A DNA stretch of 62,655 bases from Flammula alnicola. Taxonomy: Eukaryota; Basidiomycota; Agaricomycetes; Agaricales; Strophariaceae. Positions within the stretch are counted from its first letter, which is position 1; each line of letters starts with the position of its first letter. The position numbers and the translations under genes are program-made. Of the stretch, positions 35,919 through 47,256 are shown one piece after another. The notes below the pieces were generated by a model that did no database searches, had not been told where the DNA came from, and saw nothing but the letters and a program-made list of their open reading frames with translations. The stretch covers positions 1 to 62,655 of the forward strand of contig JADNRV010000284.1 in the NCBI GenBank assembly GCA_015499995.1, given 5' to 3'.

Positions 35919-38051
35919 CTAATTTCCTGTAACAGCTGGGTCATCCTTCTCCGACGATTCTGGATCCTGTAGTCCCCAGCTATCGTCTAAAGCCTTCTGC
36001 ATTTTTACCTCCCGCATCACGGCACAGGAAAGCAGTCCCAACCCCGCAATACCGATCATCGTTTGCCAGATTGCCCGTAGACCATCGGCGAATACTTTCT
36101 GAACCTCCCGCTGACTGTCGGGAGGTAGTGTCGCAATTTGTGGGATGAGAGCATATATAAGTTCGGGGCCTGAGAATTTCGAAAGAATTTGCGGTGGAAG
36201 ACGGCTTGAGAGCCTGTTCTGGAGGATAGATCCTCCGATAACTGTTCCCCAATTCTGAAATGAATTTCAGTCTACCGAGGAACGACCAAGGGACGTAAGA
36301 GGAATATACCTGGGCAAACACGCGCATGAAGGTGAAGAAGGCCAGAGCATGCGAGTTATTCGACACGGGCAAGGGCGCGACCACGGGGAACTGGATGCAT
36401 ACCCAAAGCATTCCCAAGCCAATCCCAAGGACGACTTGGAACCCCACATAAGCAGGTTTTGAGCTATCTGGTTCCAGTATCGTCAAGAGGCCAAAGCCGA
36501 CCATAACGAAGACCCATCCCAGGTAATTCTGGGGTCTATACCGGTCGAAGTGCTGTATTGATACGCCGGTAAAGATCGCAATGAACGGAATCACGAGAGC
36601 GATGCCGAAGAGATCCACTCCTGATTTGATCGGAGATGCGAGCTTGCATGCTTGGAAGTATACGGGAAGGTAAACTGAGGAACGTTTCAGCACCAAGTAT
36701 TCGAATACGGCACTCAAGTAGTGTCGGGACTCACAAATGGCCGCCATAGACACGAGTCCATGTAGAGCAGTCCCTATGTAACTTCGTTCGACTGTCAGAC
36801 ACTGAAATTGTTCCCCATAAAATGAGCAACAGGTACGCACCCACTCAACGTAGTCCGATCCTTGAGGATGAAAGGCGGGATCTATAAATAAACGCTCTTA
36901 GTGGGGCGCGAAGAATCGCATCGAGAGCTTCAAAACAGACTTACGGTAGGCGATTTCGCCCAGGTGAATTCGACGACAAGGAAACCCAAAAGACAGACCA
37001 AACCGATACAAAGCGGCACAAGGACATGGAATGATTTCCACGGGAAACGCGCTCCGCCCCAAGCAAGAGCGATACTGACAGAAGTGGTTCCAGATATAAC
37101 GAGCAAGAGTCCCCTGGCAACAGTACCGTGAGACGAGGAGAACGGAGAGCTACATAAACATCATCAAGTGAGTGCTTACAGCCAATCCATGTTAGTCATC
37201 ATGTTCTGAAACTTTTGACGAGGTGTTCGGACGTTGAGAAATAGAAGCGATAAGACGAAAGCGATGGCGCATATTGGGATATTGAGGTAGAAAAGCCACC
37301 GCCATGCTCCTGACTGAGCTAGGGAACCCCCAATGGGCGGTCCGATGGCGCTGTTCCGGGTTTAATTGGAGGATATAACAAACGAGAAACAGAGAACTCA
37401 CCATGCAAGTGCCCACACACTTTGAACAGTCGGAGGTCAGTTGATATGACCGAGAGGGAATGAATAGCATAATCACGATGCGATGATGCCCAGAAATTTT
37501 CCTCGTTCAGGAAGAGGGACCAGATCCGAGTAAATGATCTCTGTCACGGAAAGACATCCGCCGCCTCCGATTCCCTGAACCACTGAAAGTGATGAAATTT
37601 TCAAATTGTGAAACGTAGGAACAAGGATATCTTGGCGCTCACCTCTCCCTGCTATAAGCATATTCATGCTCCTTGCGGACCCGGATATCGCTGAACCTAC
37701 GGCAAAGATCGAAATGGATCCCAGTAGAATGGGCTTTCGACCAAGCGTGGCAGCCAAACCACCAACGACCGGAAGAATTGCCGTCGAAGCAATGGTGTAC
37801 GCGCTCCCGACCCAGATGAAGTCAGAGCCGTGAAGATGCTCGACGATCGTCGGCAAAGCAGTGGAAACGGCAGTCTGAAGAACACCGTTAGGATGAGATA
37901 CACTCAAGACAGTACCCGTACTCACAAGGTCAAGGGCTGGAAGGAAATCGACGAGAAGATTGGCTGCGAACACGAGCCAGAACTTGGAGCCTCTTCTCGG
38001 TGAATCGACAGCCTCGACCGCTGCCGATGCTATGGCTTTCTCTGCAGGCAT
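35919..38051 (-). CDS. MFS multidrug transporter, DHA2 (14-helix) family
   Basis: Ten exons on the minus strand (38051-37926, 37874-37643, 37582-37477, 37419-37402, 37350-37180, 37113-36945, 36881-36841, 36781-36735, 36674-36310, 36254-35919) join in phase to 536 residues. DHA2 proteins are proton antiporters of the plasma or vacuolar membrane that export drugs, toxins or basic amino acids. Signatures visible: LDLTAVSTALPTIVEHL in helix 1, GGLAATLGRKPILLG (motif A), VVQGIGGGGCLSVTEII and CAIGPPIGGSLAQSGAWRW (motif C region), LSGYIGTALHGLVSMAAIFY, and ALAFFTFMRVFAQNWGTVIG in the C-terminal half. The exon with only 18 bases (37419-37402) is supported by phase and by motif C continuity. No inactivating change. 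Export substrate unknown. Confidence 0.9.
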
Positions 38052-38589
38052 GGCTGTCAGTGTCGTCGAGATTTTGGCAGAGCTACTCGTGCGGTTGATT
38101 CAAATGGCTTTTTTGTCACCCCAGAATTGCGGCATCATGAAGCAAGTATCTGTTCCTCGTTCTCAGTTCAGCCGTGGAAATGGAAGCTAGGGAATCCGAA
38201 TGGGGCTCACCCGGGTTTGGTCATCAATGCATCATGCATCAAGGTCTATACTTACATGCCCAGTTTCCGAGCTGTCCGAGTCACAGTTTGCTGTGCACGA
38301 ATTCCACATGCATTATGTCCAGTGGCACGCTGTAGTGATCTGTGAAGCAAGAAAGTGCGGCGAATTGAATCCGTTCCATCTGAAAGGATCTCAGGGTTCT
38401 GTACTCAGTGCCAGGTCCCAGGTGTTACTTACTGCCTTACATCGGAGGTGATCATGGTCGGGAGTAACGACGACAAAGATTGTAAAAAGAGATTTCTAAA
38501 AACACTGGAAAAAACACGGTTGGTTCGGACTACGTATGGAATGTGCAGGGCCGAGAGCCAGGGATAGATCTTTCCATAGATATCTCGTC
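38052..38589. other. Promoter region of the drug transporter; no gene
   Basis: Short open frames only. The region between the transporter ATG and the tRNA gene shows no coding pattern. Confidence 0.5.
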
Positions 38590-38663
38590 GGTTCGATGGC
38601 GTAGTTGGTTATCGCATCTGTCTAACACACAGAAGGTCCTCAGTTCGAGCCTGGGTCGAATCA
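38590..38663 (+). tRNA. tRNA-Val (anticodon AAC), copy 2
   Basis: Acceptor stem GGTTCGA/TCGAATC with one G-U pair, D-arm with GTTGGTTATCGC, anticodon stem-loop CTGTCTAACACACAG giving AAC, T-arm CTCAGTTCGAGCCTGGG, discriminator A. No intron. Six T residues at 38665-38670 form the polymerase III terminator. Sequence identical to copy 1, on the opposite strand. Confidence 0.95.
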
Positions 38664-38879
38664 CTTTTTTCTGTTCCCCGTTGCTGTGAGATTTCGGAAG
38701 ATTTCGGCAGAGTTTTATTCGTCGAGGCAAATACTAATAGTTTGAAGGGCAAATGAAATATCAATATATAACAGAAACATGTCTATATTGAAAGCTACGC
38801 CGCGGCAGCGAGAGCCAGCGAGTAAGGTTTGTATTTAAGGACAGTGCTTCACGCAGACTCAGGCCAAATATCACTCTTC

Positions 38880-39377
38880 ACTCACTGTCCCAATGCAACG
38901 AGCGTATCCGGCTCGTTCAGGCTCATGCTACAAAAGGCATATGAAGTCATATGTAGCGTCGGGCTGCTCCACGTACCGGATGTTCTCCTTCCCCAGATCC
39001 ATTCTAACCTCTCGGAGAACCAGCATCGCATCGAGGGTCTGCTCTGCACCGCCCGCCACGATACACGTCTTCGACAGGCCGGCAAAAAGACCGGGCGTGT
39101 GCGAAAGCAAGATGGATCCTGGAGCCATCCACGGATTCGTAGCGGCGTCGGCTTCAGGGAGGTTACCTAGCAAGGCGCGTAGGGTATACCGAGATGCGAG
39201 GATAGGGTGCACGAAGTCGGTCGAGCGGTGTCGTTGCATCGGGTCCCATCTGCGTGCACGCAAAATGTAGAAAATTTTCACGGCCTGCGGCGCTACATTG
39301 CCGAAGATTTTGCGCGTGTCACGGCGAGTTTTCGAGAGTGCCGAAACCAAAATTTCGGCAGCGCTGTCACGGGTCAC
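38880..39377 (-). pseudogene. C-terminal relic of an alpha/beta-hydrolase (esterase/lipase) gene
   Basis: The minus-strand frame contains STDFVHPILASRYTLRALLG, VAGGAEQTLDAMLVLREVRM and VEQPDATYDFICLL. This is the C-terminal third of fungal alpha/beta-hydrolase-3 type esterases, where the catalytic Asp region is GGAEQTLDAM and the catalytic His lies in DATHDF. Here that histidine codon reads TAT (Tyr), which would abolish catalysis. The nucleophile elbow (GDSAGG type) and the oxyanion HGG motif are absent upstream, and the insertion NPWMAPGSILLSHTPGLFAG is foreign-looking. I regard it as a dead fragment. Confidence 0.6.
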
Positions 39378-39485
39378 GGGCCCTGCCGAATTGAATGAAA
39401 TGGTACAGTATTTTCGATTTTCGCTTGTCTGTGCAGTAATAGATATCTTTCAACACATCTAACGAAGTCGAAACGCTCCTTCAGC

Positions 39486-40772
39486 ATGACCGCGGCTCCT
39501 CCTCCTCAGATCGACGTCTACGCTTCGTTACCTCTGAATGTGGCGCTTGGCCCCGACCTCTTTCTTGAATCTACCAATTGGCGTTCGGTCCATTGCCTAA
39601 CCCTCCCACTCGGGAAGCTCAGCGCACTGCAGTTCTCGCAAAGGCTGGCATACAAATGGATCCGCTATGCCATTGGAGTTATCGTTGGAGCGGAAGGTCA
39701 TCTTTCTACCAACCCAGATTCACTGAATGTTGTCGACTACAACGCTGTCCTACCAGCTGAGTCCGTTGTCCTATACTATCACACCACCAACGAGGAGAGG
39801 CTAAGGATGTTCCCGGCCGATCCTAAAATTGAGCGCACAGACGTCACTTCTAGTGTGCACACCAATTGGAGGGATCAATTCAGGACCGAAGTCGCAGGGC
39901 GGGATGGAAACCGTTGCATCTTGACAGGGATTGGGGAGATGTACTGCGACGCCGTGCACCTTCTGCCCCGCAGCAAGGACGATTTGGTCTGCTACTCTTA
40001 CTTTTGATCTGTCCTCGCTCACCATTGCAATCACGGTAGTACATTTCGACTTATACTCAGCACCGCAGTCGAGACCACACCAGAAGCGACATTGTACAAG
40101 AGATCGACAGCATCCGAAACGGCCTTTTTCTAAACTCTTTGGCTCACAGGGCATTGGGTAAAGATCTCGCATTCTTAGTGGTGTGTGCCGTTGTATGATA
40201 CCTATTCGGAGCCTGATGGTCTCGATAAGCAGACACCAAACTTTGCCATGAACACGAACGACATTGACCCCACCGCACCACCAACAGAGAAGAGATGTAC
40301 ATCAGATGTCTTCGGGGATGATGAATCTCTCCCCATTTCGTCACTCCGTCCGGGTTTTCGAATCCGGATTCATGATACTCCTGAGTACCCCCCTGCCATT
40401 CTCTTCGACGCCGTCTACGCTTGTGCAGTACTCTACCATTTTGGCACTCAGTCACTGAAAGATAACGTCACCGCGACTTGGAAAGACACCTTCTACCTGA
40501 CTGCGGCACAAGCGGAGTACGAGGAAATTGCTGATGAACGAGCCGCCATTGCGGAGAGGAAACAGAACCAAGACTTGGAGCATGACACACGCCATGAAAC
40601 TCGCCACCGCCCCGACACCTTCGACATGCTCATGACCCTGCCATATACCATGGTGCCACGGGACGAGTTGCAGGCAGTGTTGAGAGAAGCGAAAGAGAAG
40701 GCAGAGGCAGCAGAGCAGAAACATGTACATGAGAAAGTTGATGCATGGATGAGGCAAGTCACTGCTGTATAG
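39486..40772 (+). CDS. HNH endonuclease-domain protein (HNH_2 type)
   Basis: Exons 39486-39986, 40040-40177 and 40230-40772 encode 393 residues. Residues 1-125 match no domain that I know. The HNH part (about 128-212) begins FRTEVAGRDGNRCILTG (C144), continues CDAVHLLPRSKDDL (C154, H158) and, across the first intron, EIDSIRNGLFLNSLAHRALG (N194, H202): the C...C-D-A-x-H...I-R-N-G-L-x-L...H pattern of HNH_2 nucleases. The C-terminal part (from about 290) is charged and probably helical (EYEEIADERAAIAERKQNQ, then LREAKEKAEAAEQKHVHEK). Such proteins are numerous in mushroom genomes and have no established role; nuclease activity is inferred from the domain only. The second intron (40178-40229) is placed so that AFLQTPNFAMN reads through. 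Confidence 0.8.
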
Positions 40773-41064
40773 CTTGCACGTAATATTCTTAGCCTGGCAG
40801 ACATAATTTCTGTATTTTGCAGTCCGACCTTCGATATGCAGCCTACCTCGATATTTGTAGTAATCAACTTAATGCCTTTATCTCAAGTATTTGTTCGGAA
40901 AGGTTTTTACCTCTTCGCAATTGGGTGGAACATATCGTCATACAGTCCGCTTCGTGGCCTGGCTCCTGTACTAACGGGGATGATCAGGTCTGTCCTACCG
41001 AGTCATAATTGTATTGCCACCATCTGGCCAACAACCTGAAAATGTCATTCATCCAACCCAAATT

Positions 41065-42437
41065 TTAGAAAGCGCCTACATGGTACACGAGCTTCTCGCT
41101 AGAGATTGGCCTCATCCAGTCCTTGACTCCCTGCCGGAAAGCCAGCTTACGATCAATAACTTTACCAGATCCGAGTAACGTAAATCCGTCCTCCGCAACC
41201 CTTCCAAGCCCGCCGGGCATGAGACGAACGGGGTTCGGTGGAATGGGAAATGTCGTTGCGTCTTCCAAAGATCCCGCCGACAGAAACTTGAAGAATTCCA
41301 CTGTGAATGCTCTCCACGTCGGCGATGCGGGCAGAATACCGTCTGTCGGATTAGGCTTAATTTCCTTCCAAAAAAAATATGGTATTGAGAAGACTCGCCG
41401 TTGTATGCGATTTCGCGTCCAAGGCCGGACCAAGCAGCTCCGTAGAGTGGGACAACACCTTCGCGAACGCCTTCCTTGTTCCACGCGGATTGGCGGATAA
41501 CCGCAATCTTTCCTCCTTCATCCAAAAACGTCTGTGAAATAAGAGCGGTGCTCGAGTCCTCAGAAATGCAATCAAAGGCGTATGATACACCTCCCGTTGC
41601 CTTCCGAATATCTTCGGGCCAGGTGGGCGAACGGTAATCGTACACAGCGTCCACGCCTAAAGCGAGGAGTTTGGCATGATTCTTGGGGCTTGCAGTGGCG
41701 AAGATCCGGTAAGGTTTCCCGGTAGGTGTACGAAGCAGTCGCGCTAGACCGATGGCGAAGAGCCCGATTGACGTCGCTGCTGAGTAGATGAGGATGGCCG
41801 GAGAATCATTTACGGTTGACTCGAACTTGAATGGACTAGGAAAGGGGGGATTGATCTCGAGACGAATGAATAACGCCTGTACGACAGGGAGCTCAGAATC
41901 ATGATTAATGTGCTTATAGGAACTTGCGGACAAACCTGGGCGGCCGTCAACGAACCTAAGGGAAATGTTGCGGCGTCTTCAAAGGATACTCCTGTAGGAA
42001 TCCTGATTGCGAGATCTTCTTCAAGAATTGCGTACTCGGCAAATCCTCCTGGACGAGGATTTCCGGATGTAGCTAAACCAAACATGAGCTCAATCATACG
42101 ATGAGGACAAGAAGAGCAAGTGCGACGTACCGCCCTGCAGTAAGCCCGCAATTCGGTCGCCGACATGCCACTCCATGACTGCATCTCCAACCTTGTCGAC
42201 CACACCAGCGATATCGCTTCCCACAACGCGTCCTGGCTCGTCGACTGGATGAGCAACATACAGCGCATCGACTGAGTTTAATGCGACGGAGTGAACCTTG
42301 ACGCTGGTTGACTTTTCTCAGACTAGGAAGCGAGAGAATACGCAGAGCACTCACCGAATCTCTTTTGAGCTTGGTTCAGGAACTGCAATGTCCTTAACCA
42401 CGGCAGTATTCCCTGGCGCAGTTATGAGAGCTTTCAT
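41065..42437 (-). CDS. Medium-chain dehydrogenase/reductase, trans-enoyl-reductase-like
   Basis: Five exons on the minus strand (42437-42355, 42303-42131, 42072-41936, 41876-41399, 41342-41065) encode 382 residues. The protein is an NADPH-dependent zinc-free MDR enzyme of the kind annotated as zinc-binding alcohol dehydrogenase-like or polyketide trans-enoyl reductase. N-terminal GroES-like fold: MKALITAPGNTAVVKDIAVP, VALNSVDALYVAHP, GRVVGSDIAGVV, GDRIAGLLQG, PGGFAEYAIL. Rossmann part: ILIYSAATSIGLFAIGLARL and ATASPKNHAKLLALGVDAVYDYR. C-terminal PNPVRLMPGGLGRVAEDGF and RPISSEKLVYHV are family-typical. The last intron (41398-41343) must be GC-AG (donor gcgagt) to keep the frame; reading straight through a run of eight T would give a frameshift instead. 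No biosynthetic neighbours, so the substrate is unknown. Confidence 0.85.
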
Positions 42438-42995
42438 GGTCGTGTCGTAGCGTTTTCTTTCGTGGTGGTATAGATAGATGCAGCTTGATAAGATGTCGGA
42501 CTTCTAGGGCATTATAAGAGGTGTCCGGGCAGTCCGTATTCCAATATTAATAAGACAAGTGACAAATTTTGGCATGATTTTAAGCAGGTTTGAAGACCAA
42601 AGCAAGGTTCCGGAGGAAGTGAAAGCACAATGAGACATTGCAATTTGTCATTGCTTGGTAAAGACGTCAACTTTTTTGCCGAGGTCAAGCGGTCACGGCT
42701 ATAATACCGATGGCAGAGTCCTTACCCGAAACTCGACCATTGCCATTTCTTGGCCACTTCACCACTGAGAACCCTTGGATCCAGAGACGTGGAAGGCTAT
42801 TCGAGAGACCAAGTAACTAAAGAGGCAGTATAAGTTTTTCTGTGCTTTTTTCGGCCGACGCAGCAAGACAGGATCGGATTCAACGTTAGCTTGCCACTTC
42901 AAAGTCTTGTACAGAATACAAACAGAATACGAACGAAAACTGACTAGATAAATTACCTTTAACTACTGGAAATTAAGCAAACGAAATGAGGTTTA
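42438..42995. other. No gene recognised
   Basis: Promoter side of the reductase gene and 3' side of the next gene; AT-rich towards 42990, no coding pattern. Confidence 0.5.
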
Positions 42996-44842
42996 TCAAT
43001 AGTCCTCATCGAAGATAATATCTCCCTCAGGAATATCATCGCTAAACTCAAACCGTTCCTCGGTCCCCTTGGTGCCCACGAGGGTTCTGATCTCCGCCTC
43101 CAAATCAATCGGCATCGCAGGTTTAGCTACCAAATCTTGCTCCCCCCGCCTCGCGCGCCACTTGTACTCCTTCGTCTGGGTATAATCGGGCACATAATGA
43201 ACAATCTCTCCCGTGTCCCGGTTGATAACGATACGTTCTTTGTCGCGTTTAAGCTGCTTCGGCTTCAACTTGCGCGCGCGAGGTTGTGTAGGAGGCGGCC
43301 TTGGCCTACTGGCTAAACCGAGGATAGAGCGTTGGGGTAGCTGCTGCTTGTGGCTGGAGGCTTGAGAAGGAGGGCCAGACGCGCTGGGAGAGCTAGATTC
43401 TGACCCGCTGCTGGAGCCCTCATCTTGATCGGTGGGACTGCGCCCGCGGCGGGCCCTTTTATGTTGGCGAACGGTGTCATCGATCTGCGAGGGGTCCTCA
43501 ATGATGACAGTATCGTCGCCGGCATGAGCTTCGTGCGCATCTCTATCACTCTCGCCGGCATCATCGTCCTCACGCTGGCGCTTGGAGAACAATCGGCCCC
43601 GCAGGCGACTCAAGTAAGTGGTCTCTGGTGATGATTCGGACGAACTGCTGTCACTGTTCTCAAGGTCGTTTACTGCCGGGCGAGAACCATTCTTGCCTCC
43701 GTTTTGAGAGGAACCGTTGGCTGGTCGATCCATTCGCTGCGTTGCGGTACCGTTCTCTCTAGGATTGCTTGCCACAGGTGTAGGAGACTTTCGGCGTCCG
43801 TTTTCGGAGACGTCATTTACTTTGGGTGCCCTGTCACGAAATGAGATAAATCCTAGCAACATATCAAACTGGGGACATACATTTTCTGGCCATTTATCTC
43901 ATTCCGGGCATCGTTTCTCTCATTATCTCCATTGGCTGAATTGTCGTCATCGCCGGGATCCTCACGAGGAATCATCCCGTGTTCCGCTGCATAACGCGCC
44001 TTCCTCTTGACCTCTCCTACGATCCCGGGACCGCAGATAAGCCCTATGGCCTGAAGGAGACCATCGGTTTCCCCCCTCTCGCTTTTGAGCTGGGCCTGGA
44101 GCATCATAACATCCGTTGCGGCTGCTCTCGCGGCGGCCAGAGCCTCCTGAAGCTGGGCTTTCAACGCCTGATGGTGTGCCTCCTGCTCCTCCAACATGAC
44201 GCGCAGCCAGTCCTCGCTGAGCGGTTGTGTGATGTCGGCGCCGGTGTCTTCGTCCTGTCCAATAACTGGGGCGCGAGGGGGATACACGAGCTCATGCTCC
44301 ACCCTCTTTGGCGGCTGCCAAGTGGGTTCGGGACTAACGGCTACTTCAGGAGGCGGAGTACCGTCGTATTCGTCGACAGGGGGTGGGAGGCGCTCGACGG
44401 GGAAGGATCCACAAGATGCTACTTGTTCATCGCGCTCCTCCTCTTCGTCGTCGTCGTCCATCTCCTCATCCACTCCAGCTTTGCGAGAGACTATGCGGCG
44501 CTTCCCGACGGTTTCCCATTCGTGCTCCGGGAGCATTGGAATCCACTTGTTATTTGGACAGAACAGTGCCACGATCTCCCAACGAGTTAAAGATTTTGCG
44601 TTTCTCATTCCGTAGTGCTGTGATATAAGCGACATTCAGCGTCTCAAATCAGATCCATATACAGCAGCGAAGACATGGAGGGGGCAAACCTTGGCATAGT
44701 CGCGTAGCAGGTCGAGTTCCATATTTGCAAAAGCGTCTCTACCGATGCACGTCTTCTCCGGTTCAGGAGGCTCCGGAATCACAAGACGGCCTGAGGCGTC
44801 TTTCTCTACCTGAGGCTTCCTGTTGTTGGTGTTGCGCGACAT
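42996..44842 (-). CDS. Hypothetical nuclear-type protein with coiled coil and disordered C-terminus
   Basis: Three exons on the minus strand (44842-44690, 44617-43881, 43830-42996) give 574 residues. Family not recognised. Residues about 38-95 form an ordered, conserved-looking block (ELDLLRDYAKHYGMRNAKSL, TRWEIVALFCPNNKWIPMLP) that could be a small helical domain. Then follow an acidic stretch (EMDDDDEEEERDEQ), a predicted coiled coil (LEEQEAHHQALKAQLQEALA to LKSERGETDGLL), a long Ser/Asn/Gly-rich disordered region with basic clusters (KRARRGRSP), and a Lys/Arg-rich segment PRARKLKPKQLKRDKERI ending in an acidic tail. The composition suggests a chromatin or RNA-associated protein. ATG 44842 is the first that gives the conserved block with its own short N-terminus. 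Confidence 0.75.
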
Positions 44843-46436
44843 TGGGGTGACAGGCGATGGGTGAGTTAGAGTAAAGTGGGGGATGTGTGGTGGTGGTTGA
44901 AGAAGGAGAAGGAGAGAGAGCGGTGCTCTAATTATTGTATCCAGGCCACAAATACGAGGATGGCCCGATCTATTTCTGGAAAACAAGAACGAGTCAGCTC
45001 AAATCAGCGAACAATAGGTTAGCGCCAAGACGACAGTTCGATCGCCACATATGCTCAAAAAGGGAACTAGTAATTTGAAATGCGCTTGAAGCGTGAACGT
45101 GTTCGCGGTACTTCCCGTGCACGCATGTGGACTTGTAGTTGGCCCTCGACAGTGCCACTCTGTGCCACTCGCGCAGCACTCGCGAACTGTTTAAGATTTT
45201 GTCTTCCCGTTTTCTTATTCGAGTGGCCCAATAAAAATATTTACCACCAAGCAGAACAAGCCAAATCAGCGCAACATTGAATGGCAGTTCTAAATTTGAC
45301 CAATGTCTAGAAGGCGCTCTGTTGGCCATCGTCTTTGAATCTTGAAGCTTCGATGGGCAAGAGCATTTGTGGTACGTGTATTCTTTGCTATGTTACCGCA
45401 AGTAGTCTACATACAGCGGCAAGTAGACGGGTACTAGCAGTCACATATGCCGTCGAAGATGGCATAAGCACTGCTATAAACACGGCAATATCTATCTATC
45501 TTGAAGCTTTGAAGTTCTGTTGGTTGAGCGAATATCGTCCAAATATCATCAGGATCGAGGCCAGGATGATGATGAAAAGATTGCACACCGCGTGGTCAGA
45601 ACGCGCCGGCCTCTGAAGGGAACCATGTCGATTATAATTTATAGAGAAAACCATTGCGCATACTGACTAGAAGTATGTATACGGAGGTAAAACGTAGATT
45701 TTACATTTGCATAAAGAATTCACATTTCACAGTTTCCAGAAGATTTGAACGCTAAAGGGATGTGTTGGTCTCGACTCTGGAGGACAATTTCAAGCTCCCA
45801 GACCTTAACAGCACAAGCCAACGTTAACGTCGAAGAACTTCGTTCTTCTGAAATGCTTATCATATCCTTCTCATCGCAACGTATACCTTGGATTCAACTC
45901 GTCGAGCTATAGTCAAGGCTTAGCGCTTAGGAGTCGTCCCAATAAAGAGCAAAAAAGGTTGTCCGCTTGCAAGAGAACTTTTCTGGAAACAATTCCTCTG
46001 TTTTATGCTGCTTTCCTCCAGGATGCTGAACCTAATTCCCTAGGCCGGATTAAAGACCATTACCACGAGAGGACGTGCCACGACTTCTATAGCAAGTTGG
46101 TTTGTCTGCAACAAACGGCCTCTTATTTGCGTCGTAGACCTTGCAAAAAATCTCTAGCGACACGGAATTACTCTCAGCCTAAGCAGTTGTCGCTCGGGGT
46201 CAAAAATGAGGTTGGATTTCGTCTTTCGCTGTCGTGGAAAAGTGTGCGCCATCAAGAGGAAAGCTTCTGGTGGTCAGGAAATTCCAGTCGTTTTGTTAAA
46301 ATGCTTCAATGTAGTGAACAAAAGGTATTATTTTCGGTATTGTGCACAATGAGACAACGGTGCTCCAAATGTCATTCTGAAGGTGTAAAAGTAAGTATCT
46401 TCTTTTCATTATAGGAGGAGGAAAACATACTATGAA
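44843..46436. other. No gene recognised
   Basis: 1.6-kb interval between the tail-to-head neighbours. The open frames at 45335-45616 and 45959-46414 (plus strand) have no recognisable similarity and no convincing splice context. Confidence 0.45.
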
Positions 46437-47071
46437 TCAAGTTCTTGCGGCGCTCGGCCCACCCTGTGTTTCCGCCTGTATCTTCTGCTGTAGAATGCTG
46501 GTAAGGTAGTTCATATTCTCTCTCTTCTTCTGTATCGTTTCCTCCAGCGTGTCCACATTGGTACGGATGTACTCGACTTTGTCTGCGTAATGTTTCATCG
46601 CTTGAGGACGCGTCTGTGCATGCAAAAGGTCGACCAGTTGAAAAGGCGAGGAATCCGAAGATAGATCGGCATACCTTCTGAACATAGTATCCAGTTCCGA
46701 CATCGACAATGACGTGCTCTGGATCTGAGAGTTTTCCGGGAAGATAAAGCGAGTTGGTCAAAGGTACGAGGATGGCTTTATCTGGTATTCGCATGAATCA
46801 GTGAGTTCCGTGTCCTGGGTTGGAGAAACGTACTTTTGTTCTCAGGCTTCACTTCTTTAACATTCTCAAGACACGCCTTGAACTTCGCCTGTGCCTGCTT
46901 CAGTTGCGCAAACGAGTTCGTCAGATGGTTCAATTCCTGTTTTTGTTGGTTGTGATCAGTATCGTTCTGTCGGAGATAAAAGTTGGTATTCACATCTTCC
47001 AATTGTTTTCGGACTTCCGAAAGCTGTGCGATGTCGAGATCCGCTACGTTTACCGTTTGCTGCTGCGACAT
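46437..47071 (-). CDS. GIM5: Prefoldin subunit 5 (alpha-type, Gim5)
   Basis: Exons on the minus strand 47071-46834, 46781-46675 and 46613-46437 encode 173 residues. Prefoldin is a cytosolic six-subunit chaperone that hands unfolded actin and tubulin to the CCT chaperonin. The alpha-class architecture is clear: N-terminal helix [20 protein letters not shown] with a coiled coil to about residue 70, the central beta hairpins [15 protein letters not shown] and [14 protein letters not shown] (the Gly-Tyr-Tyr block is typical of subunit 5), and a second helix [19 protein letters not shown] to [10 protein letters not shown]. Introns of 52 and 61 bases. Divergent from the DENND11-like gene with only 185 bases between start codons. 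Confidence 0.95.
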
Positions 47072-47256
47072 AGATAATTGTGATTGAGATTAGAATGGAG
47101 TTTAGGCTCAAGATTATATTGGCAGCAGCGGAACGTGAGACTGTGACGTGACGCGATGTGACCGGGTCATTCAAGCCCTGCCAACAGTTCTTGTCAAATG
47201 CCAACAACGAACTGCGAGTCTCTTCGAAGTTAGGAAGACCGGCGACAGAGCTCTCA
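47072..47256. promoter_or_regulatory. Compact bidirectional promoter
   Basis: The 185 bases separate the start codons of the prefoldin 5 gene (minus) and the DENND11-like gene (plus). It contains a gtgacgtgacgcgatgtgac stretch (about 47139-47160) with two overlapping TGACG-type half-sites resembling CRE/ATF elements, and no TATA box. Shared regulation is an inference from spacing. Confidence 0.6.

Noticed and set aside
1285..42437. A secondary-metabolite cluster linking the questin-oxidase-like gene and the enoyl-reductase-like gene
   Set aside because: They are about 38 kb apart, with housekeeping genes between and no polyketide synthase or other core enzyme in the window.
43979..44628. Plus-strand open frames of 139-203 codons
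   Set aside because: They run antisense to exon 2 of the hypothetical nuclear protein, whose frame has consistent splice sites and protein-like composition.
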